From: Candidatus Cloacimonadota bacterium
Lineage (GTDB): Bacteria > Cloacimonadota > Cloacimonadia > Cloacimonadales > TCS61
DNA length: 9,724 nucleotides
Assembly: GCA_021108055.1 (NCBI GenBank)
Contig: JAIORR010000072.1
Coordinates: forward strand, 1-9,724
Direction of reading: 5' to 3'
A program made the translations under genes and the position numbers. How positions within the stretch are numbered: position 1 is the first letter of the stretch; the number at the start of each line of letters is the position of its first letter. The notes beneath the pieces are model-generated. The model made no database searches. It had not been told where the DNA came from and saw only the letters and a program-made list of their open reading frames with translations. Below are positions 6,901 through 9,724 of this stretch, piece after piece.

Positions 6901-9416
6901 TCTTCAATGGTTATCATGTTGTTCGTAGAGAAAAGGGTTCCATTAATATTGGAAGCATCGACTGATCCGAGATTCTCTATTGTAACCACAAGTTCAACTG
7001 TTTCTCCAGGATCCAGGATAGAATTGGGATCGTTCACTATAGAATAATCGTTCACATAAAGATTCGGTCCTTCCACCTGCAGATAGATAACATCCGTCCA
7101 CAGATTACTGAGCCCGTCTTCTATTTGAATATCAAGCCTTATCTCTGTTCCGCCGAGTACATCACTATCAACGGAAAAATCAAAGTCATCGGAAGAATAG
7201 GCAGAAGAACCCGAAGCAATGTTTCCATAATCTTCTGTTGCATCTGTTATAGTTATAAAATCATTTCCCGTAGATACGACCGCAGTTACATTATTCACAG
7301 CTTGAGTTCCGAAATTTTTCAGGCTCACGTTTAATTCAATACTTTCGGAAGGATTGATGTTTCCATCACCATTTCCGGAAGAAGAACCAGTTGCATCATC
7401 ATCTATCTGAAGTTCAAAAACATTAACGAATCTATCACTTTCACCTACATCAAATTCACCGAGATGAGGAATGAAATTATGTTTTGTCACGGTCAGGTCG
7501 GCAGTTCCGGTTATCTGTGCATCCACATCCAGGATAACATATCCGCTTTCATCTGTAAAATCAGAAGCAAAAATATCATCGTTACCCAATAATGCGGTTA
7601 CCCAGGCTCCTTCTACAGGATAGCCGTTAGAATCTTCTACTATCACTTCAAGGTAGTTTGTTCCTATCGAAAGCTGGTTTTCATAATCCACGATCATTTC
7701 CTGCGGTACATCTGTCCAGAGTTCTATTGCCGGATCTCCCATCAGGTTGTTCCAGTAAGAAAAATTGAATACTGCATTACTGGGATTTTGAGGAAAATTC
7801 AAATAAAGGTTAAGTTTACCTCTATTTAATGCACCGCCCATATGATATATCGCATCGGCAAAGATACCGTAATAGATACCGGCATCCACACTATTGTTGA
7901 AACTGGTATGAGTAGAAAGAGTGGCAGTGCTCACTGCACCGATCGCTCCGGTGGGATTGGTGGCAGAACCGACTTTTAAAAATCTTTCACTGATGCAATC
8001 TGAAGTTCCTTCAAAATCACCTGTCCCGCAAGTGAGAGAAACTGCAAAAGGAAGCATGAAACTATTTGTCATAGAAGAAATATTAGATGTTGACCATCCG
8101 CTCATACCCCAATAACCTCTATAATTAAAATATGTTGAACCATTATTAAGGTTACTGCTCATCTGAGATACAAATGGTGATGAATATATTTCAATACAAT
8201 TTATATTCGGGTAAGAAGCATTCATCATTTCTTTAATTGCCTGCTTTGTATAAATGCATGAATTTTCTGAAGCAGAAGGATCTCCAACTAATATTGCTCT
8301 GTTATACCAATCTGTTGTTCCCATATACGGTGTTCTTTCATAATTGGCGATCTTAGCGACTATTTTTTGCAGGTCTGTATTTGAGGCAACAGAAAGACGA
8401 CCGATAAAAGCATCGGCAAGGATATCCCCACCTTCCAGGCGGACATATCCCTGGTCACCTTCCCCACTACCCATATGATCCGTAGGTATATTAATGGAAC
8501 CGCCGGCATCACCAACCAGGCAAATAAATTCAGGAGGATTTTCCCACGTATCATAAGCATTCTGGATATAATTTTTTATATTGTAAAGCGAAGTTCCGGT
8601 CTGAGTTGTGCTTGCCATCACAACTTCAAATCCTTTCTGGTGTTTCCAGTTCGCCAGAATTTCCAGTGTGGCTTCGATAGCAGCATCATCCGGATAAATA
8701 AAGAGATAGCATGGAGATTGAAATTCATCATTGCGAGATGTAATAGAATCGTAATTAAGTATCATTGACTGGTAAGTCGATCCAAAGAATCGTGATTTTT
8801 TCCGATCGTTCAATTTTATATTTTCGCCACCTCTACCATTTGTATTTACTGTGATGTCTACATTTTTTACAATTCGTAATTTATTGTTCTGAGGATCATA
8901 TTGAAACGGATTGATCGTAACATTAACGATGCGGTAATCTCTCATTATTGCGGGTTCACCGATCTGAACGATCTCTACAGGAAAAATCTCAGCACTTTCA
9001 TAGAATCCCTCATCGATAACGAATTCTCTTGAATTGATCCGGCTTTCGCTTTTTAAAGACTGCCTTGGATATATGTTTACATCCGTAATGAAATAATCTT
9101 CAAAAAAATTAATTGCAAAAGATACTTCACCTTCGTTCGGAATAGCGATCAACCTTGAAAATCTTGGCAGGTCGGGTTTACCGATCTCTACAAATTCACC
9201 TTCATTCCAGTATGATATTTTCTTGTAGTTTTCATTATTTTCTACAATCGTTTCTATTTTGTAGCCATTCAAAGAAAACCGGATGTCTGTGCTTTCCTTT
9301 CCATAAGAAGTATGTTCAAAAAGTTTCTTCCCAGCATTTTCGGGTATATCGACCCAATCCGCATACAGAGAAAAACTTGAAATTATTAGTATTACTGAAA
9401 TAAAAATCTTTTTCAT
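3942..9416 (-). CDS. Gingipain-like C25-family multidomain protein with T9SS type A sorting domain
   Basis: A complete 1824-residue secreted protein. The frame is open up to 9512, but I place the start at 9416 because a clear AAGGAG precedes it and the protein then opens with the signal peptide MKKIFISVILIISSFSLYA. Layout by residue: signal 1-19; C25-type propeptide about 50-190 (GKPDLPRFSRLIAIP at 79-93); peptidase C25 domain about 236-568; carboxypeptidase-regulatory/Ig-like linker 570-665; CARDB-like repeats 670-785 and 786-897; NIDO-like beta domain 902-1128; CARDB-like repeats 1136-1245 and 1248-1357; cleaved-adhesin/MAM-like domain 1362-1513 (ENFNTFLPDGW, ending YWYVDDVIIEG); carboxypeptidase-regulatory-like 1518-1597; FnIII-like 1598-1718 with a charged insert at 1621-1660; T9SS type A sorting domain 1728-1824. 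C463 (SLTCGTGDF) matches the C25 nucleophile, but the catalytic His site reads YRGYWG. Expected to cross the inner membrane by Sec and the outer membrane by T9SS. It is the first gene of a likely two-gene operon. Proteolysis is uncertain; adhesion or polymer binding is inferred from the domains. Confidence 0.95.
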   Translation of the reverse strand: MKKIFISVILIISSFSLYADWVDIPENAGKKLFEHTSYGKESTDIRFSLNGYKIETIVENNENYKKISYWNEGEFVEIGKPDLPRFSRLIAIPNEGEVSFAINFFEDYFITDVNIYPRQSLKSESRINSREFVIDEGFYESAEIFPVEIVQIGEPAIMRDYRIVNVTINPFQYDPQNNKLRIVKNVDITVNTNGRGGENIKLNDRKKSRFFGSTYQSMILNYDSITSRNDEFQSPCYLFIYPDDAAIEATLEILANWKHQKGFEVVMASTTQTGTSLYNIKNYIQNAYDTWENPPEFICLVGDAGGSINIPTDHMGSGEGDQGYVRLEGGDILADAFIGRLSVASNTDLQKIVAKIANYERTPYMGTTDWYNRAILVGDPSASENSCIYTKQAIKEMMNASYPNINCIEIYSSPFVSQMSSNLNNGSTYFNYRGYWGMSGWSTSNISSMTNSFMLPFAVSLTCGTGDFEGTSDCISERFLKVGSATNPTGAIGAVSTATLSTHTSFNNSVDAGIYYGIFADAIYHMGGALNRGKLNLYLNFPQNPSNAVFNFSYWNNLMGDPAIELWTDVPQEMIVDYENQLSIGTNYLEVIVEDSNGYPVEGAWVTALLGNDDIFASDFTDESGYVILDVDAQITGTADLTVTKHNFIPHLGEFDVGESDRFVNVFELQIDDDATGSSSGNGDGNINPSESIELNVSLKNFGTQAVNNVTAVVSTGNDFITITDATEDYGNIASGSSAYSSDDFDFSVDSDVLGGTEIRLDIQIEDGLSNLWTDVIYLQVEGPNLYVNDYSIVNDPNSILDPGETVELVVTIENLGSVDASNINGTLFSTNNMITIEDDDGVFGNVTAGGTASNNSNKFEVTANTQIIPGTQFTLELQLYNADGYDNTVSFPINVGTVSITDPVGPDAYGYYCYDDGDTGYYNVPVYDWIEINIIGTEIPLYDNGDIGDSEDVDLPITFRFYGEEYNTITVCSNGWIAPGHSDMSSFMNWNIPGPLGPSPMIAPFWDDLKTGSGDVYYYYDSGMNYFVVEWDNLQSDYNSAQETFQVILYDSNYYPTATGDSEIKFQYKVINNCDQGNYPYEQGQYATVGIEDHTGLIGLEYTFNNSYPVAAKHLQDEMALLITGPPIAFEEPFIVLGGITIIDANANGQLDYAENANIDILLNNLGENSATGVSAVISSSDPYITITQDTSNYNNIAGGSSGTNLTDFSVTVDEDCPDGHIAAFTINVTSNENTWELYFTQELNAPVIEFSSVLINDGQNNILDPGETVDLLVSYENTGGADAYNVASEILTTDIYITINSATYDFGDFSSGLTCTAIYNVTCDASAPVGHEAEIDWTINGDYGYSTDGEFVLAISQVPVLITENFNTFLPDGWSRTSTSGLMNWVQGSGNYAGGTAPEANFYWVPQTVAVQRLITMPINTMGSSSLDLEFKHSINNFGGGYEIRVETTSDGVNWNTVQIWPAANYGPATENIIITTPDVGSDTFQLAFTFDGDSWNINYWYVDDVIIEGGSPQTMGYINGEVSLVGGSGNIEDVEIIAGAFQTHPDENGDYVLPTTPGTYEVSANLEGYGTVMESDVVVVQNQIVIVDFELTFLDIPIDLTAAVVADDVTLEWNMPVLSREDIGGRTNNNSNVREKKELQVSEKIADKNEAARDERTLTGFKVYRNEVEIAEIADAATMYYEDNDLENGIYEYYITAIYEGSESLPSDVAVAEIDFSDAEEEILIPKVTSLIGNYPNPFNPTTTISFNLTTENTEKNTEIIIYNIKGQKVRMLLNERMSPGFHKVVWNGKDESGRNVSSGIYFYKFSAGNYSQTKRMLLLK
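3945..4235 (-). other. T9SS type A C-terminal sorting domain (part of the 3942-9416 gene)
   Basis: The last 97 residues show the usual elements in order: NYPNPFNPTTTISF, then a loop, IIIYNIKGQKVRMLL, GFHKVVWNGKDESGR, VSSGIYFYKF, and a basic end KRMLLLK. Domains of this family direct cargo through the type IX secretion system in Bacteroidota and relatives, where they are usually removed or replaced by a surface anchor. Their FlgD-like Ig fold is known for the family. The segment is complete here, since the TAG stop follows directly. Confidence 0.9.
4131..4163 (-). repeat. Short tandem DNA repeat embedded in the sorting domain
   Basis: On the minus strand the segment begins TTAACCACTGAGAACACCGA and continues with GAAAAACACCGAA, that is, near-repeats of GAGAA(AA)CACC. 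It is translated in frame as LTTENTEKNTE in the loop between the NPFNPTTTISF strand and the IYNIKGQKV strand. The DNA pattern resembles a short 'ACCACTGAGAACACCGAG' interspersed repeat that I recall from several environmental bacterial genomes; that link is from memory and unverified. Confidence 0.55.
4878..5333 (-). other. Cleaved-adhesin / MAM-like domain (part of the 3942-9416 gene)
   Basis: Residues 1362-1513 begin with ENFNTFLPDGW and a Trp- and Gly-rich stretch (MNWVQGSGNYAGG). They continue with a beta-sandwich pattern (SLDLEFKHSI, YEIRVETTSDGVNWNTV) and close with WYVDDVIIEG. This order of motifs is that of the cleaved-adhesin domains found in the haemagglutinin part of Porphyromonas gingipains, a jelly-roll fold that binds protein or carbohydrate partners. 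The assignment is from pattern recognition, not a profile search. The binding partner is unknown. Confidence 0.75.
5346..6011 (-). repeat. Second pair of CARDB-like repeats in the upstream protein
   Basis: Residues 1136-1245 and 1248-1357 repeat the same plan as the first pair: an acidic loop (DANANGQLDYAE; NDGQNNILDPGE), then NNLGENSATGV or ENTGGADAYNV, then a short G-rich turn (AGGSSGTN; FSSGLTC) and a closing strand pair preceded by CPDG or a similar turn. They are separated from the first pair by the NIDO-like domain, so that domain appears to have been inserted into, or to punctuate, a run of four repeats. Confidence 0.65.
6033..6713 (-). other. NIDO-like beta domain of the upstream protein
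   Basis: Residues 902-1128 open with GPDAYGYYCYDDGD, then DLPITFRFYGEEYNTITVCSN and GWI, WNIPGPLGPSPMIAPFWDDL, YFVVEWDN, FQVILYD, EIKFQYK and ATVGIEDHTG. This order (a small-molecule-like F-x-FYG strand, CSNGWI, a Pro/Gly turn, WDDL, EWxN, VGIED) recurs in many secreted FCB-group proteins and is reminiscent of nidogen NIDO domains. The same domain occurs in the downstream protein at 708-1397. Function is unknown; extracellular adhesion is a guess. Confidence 0.6.
6726..7409 (-). repeat. First pair of CARDB-like repeats in the upstream protein
   Basis: Two consecutive units of about 110-115 residues (670-785 and 786-897). Each begins with an acidic, Asn/Gly-rich loop ending in P-x-E (GNGDGNINPSE; NDPNSILDPGE). 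Then come a strand with an aromatic-free 'V-x-x-x-N-x-G' turn (KNFGTQAVNNV; ENLGSVDASNI), a D/G-F or G-N-V/I strand, and a closing amphipathic strand. The pattern matches CARDB-type Ig-like adhesion repeats. The opening loop resembles a calcium site (inference). Confidence 0.65.
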
Positions 9417-9426
9417 TTTTCTATTA

Positions 9427-9432
9427 CTCCTT
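9427..9432 (-). promoter_or_regulatory. Ribosome binding site of the upstream C25-family gene
   Basis: AAGGAG on the minus strand, 10 nt before the ATG at 9416-9414. It decides the start: the reading frame is open for 32 more codons upstream, but those codons would put a polar, charged segment in front of the signal peptide, and no comparable site precedes the ATG at 9512. Confidence 0.8.
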
Positions 9433-9538
9433 ATTAATTTTGTTTTATTAGATGCAATAATTATTCCAAGATTGGTTTTTGAGGATAATGATATGATGGA
9501 AAAAAAGTTCAAGAAGGTAAATTCTTAAAGTTGACGAT

Positions 9539-9558
9539 CCCCGTGGCAAGCCAAGGAG
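9539..9558. repeat. Degenerate palindrome (CCCCGTGGC-aa-GCCAAGGAG)
   Basis: The two arms pair with two mismatches around a two-base centre. A perfect version would be CCCCGTGGC/GCCACGGGG, so this looks like a decayed copy of a GC-rich palindromic intergenic repeat. It stands out against AT-rich surroundings. No T-run follows on either strand, which argues against a simple terminator. Confidence 0.5.
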
Positions 9559-9566
9559 TATTTAGC

Positions 9567-9587
9567 CAGCTTTATTCAAGAAAGCTG
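9567..9587. repeat. Inverted repeat CAGCTTT-7 nt-AAAGCTG
   Basis: Perfect 7-bp arms (9567-9573 and 9581-9587) around a 7-base loop. There is no adjacent T-run in either direction, so its role is unknown. It is probably part of the same repeat cluster. Confidence 0.5.
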
Positions 9588-9616
9588 AAACATGAATTTT
9601 CAATATTTAATCCCTT

Positions 9617-9635
9617 TGTCATTCGCCAAATGACA
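9617..9635. repeat. Inverted repeat TGTCATT-CGCCA-AATGACA
   Basis: Perfect 7-bp arms with a 5-base loop. It is immediately followed by a second hairpin at 9636-9656. The pair, preceded by 'TCCCTT', resembles a two-hairpin intergenic repeat ('...TGTC..GACA TCTCCCCT..AGGGGAGA') that I recall from many bacterial genomes. That match is recollection, not a search. Confidence 0.6.
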
Positions 9636-9656
9636 TCTCCCCTAAATCAGGGGAGA
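9636..9656. repeat. Inverted repeat TCTCCCCT-aaatc-AGGGGAGA
   Basis: Perfect 8-bp arms with a 5-base loop, the strongest hairpin in the window. On the plus strand it is followed by AAAATATAG, not a T-run. On the minus strand (the direction of the genes) the base run precedes the stem. It is therefore not a standard Rho-independent terminator for either direction. Confidence 0.65.
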
Positions 9657-9724
9657 AAATATAGAAACCACAACGCAAACATCGAGGGATTTTATTGATT
9701 AAATGAAGTATTATAAAAATGTTT

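Larger units (their letters stand above)
9417..9724. other. Non-coding leader region upstream of the first gene
   Basis: No gene is supported in these 308 bases on either strand; the reading frames are short and broken. The part next to the gene holds its Shine-Dalgarno site. From about 9531 to 9656 there are four small inverted repeats, listed separately. A promoter for the two-gene unit should lie here, but I could not identify a convincing -35/-10 pair. The 5' neighbour of the operon lies beyond 9724. Confidence 0.6.

Noticed and set aside
9417..9512. Extended start of the upstream protein at the ATG at 9512
   Set aside because: The extra 32 residues would bury the signal peptide, there is no good ribosome site before it, and a clear AAGGAG precedes the ATG at 9416.
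9485..9512. Possible promoter TTGAAC, 16 nt, CATTAT on the minus strand
   Set aside because: Each box matches the consensus at only four of six positions and AT-rich DNA gives such pairs by chance; the promoter rules of this lineage are also unknown.
9636..9656. Rho-independent terminator of an upstream gene
   Set aside because: The stem is good, but there is no T-run after it on either strand.

Overview
The window looks like part of an anaerobic FCB-group bacterium, most likely Candidatus Cloacimonadota or a close relative. The basis is AT-rich DNA, very long modular secreted proteins, and a C-terminal sorting domain of the 'NYPNPFNP...IYNIKGQKV...SSGIYFYK' kind that is typical of type IX secretion (T9SS) cargo in that group. 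The lineage call is inference, because there is no rRNA or other marker here.

Almost all of the DNA codes on the minus strand for two tandem, diverged gingipain-like (peptidase C25) surface or secreted proteins. Transcription runs from high to low coordinates. The first gene (3942-9416, 1824 aa) is complete: signal peptide, C25-type propeptide, C25 domain, CARDB-like repeats around a large beta-rich (NIDO-like) domain, a cleaved-adhesin/MAM-like domain, a carboxypeptidase-regulatory-like domain, FnIII, and a T9SS type A sorting domain. The second gene (3866 down to base 1) starts 75 bp downstream with GTG. It stays open for 1288 codons and leaves the window before its stop. It has a signal peptide, a C25 domain, two CARDB-like repeats, the same NIDO-like domain, a PKD domain and a paired dockerin-like calcium motif. 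Its own sorting domain presumably lies just outside.

Both C25 domains keep the Cys of the catalytic dyad. In both, however, the His of the canonical Y-x-G-H-G motif is replaced: Trp in the second gene, at exactly the canonical 33-residue spacing from the Cys, and Tyr in the first gene, in a shortened loop. This is the most interesting point in the window. The pair may be pseudo-peptidases reused as adhesins, or members of a C25 subfamily with a different active site.

The remaining stretch (9417-9724) is non-coding leader DNA. It holds the Shine-Dalgarno site of the first gene and a cluster of four small inverted repeats resembling interspersed intergenic repeat elements. A short GAG/AAC/ACC-type tandem DNA repeat is also embedded in frame inside the sorting domain of the first gene. 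No RNA genes, CRISPR arrays, transposases or plus-strand genes were seen.
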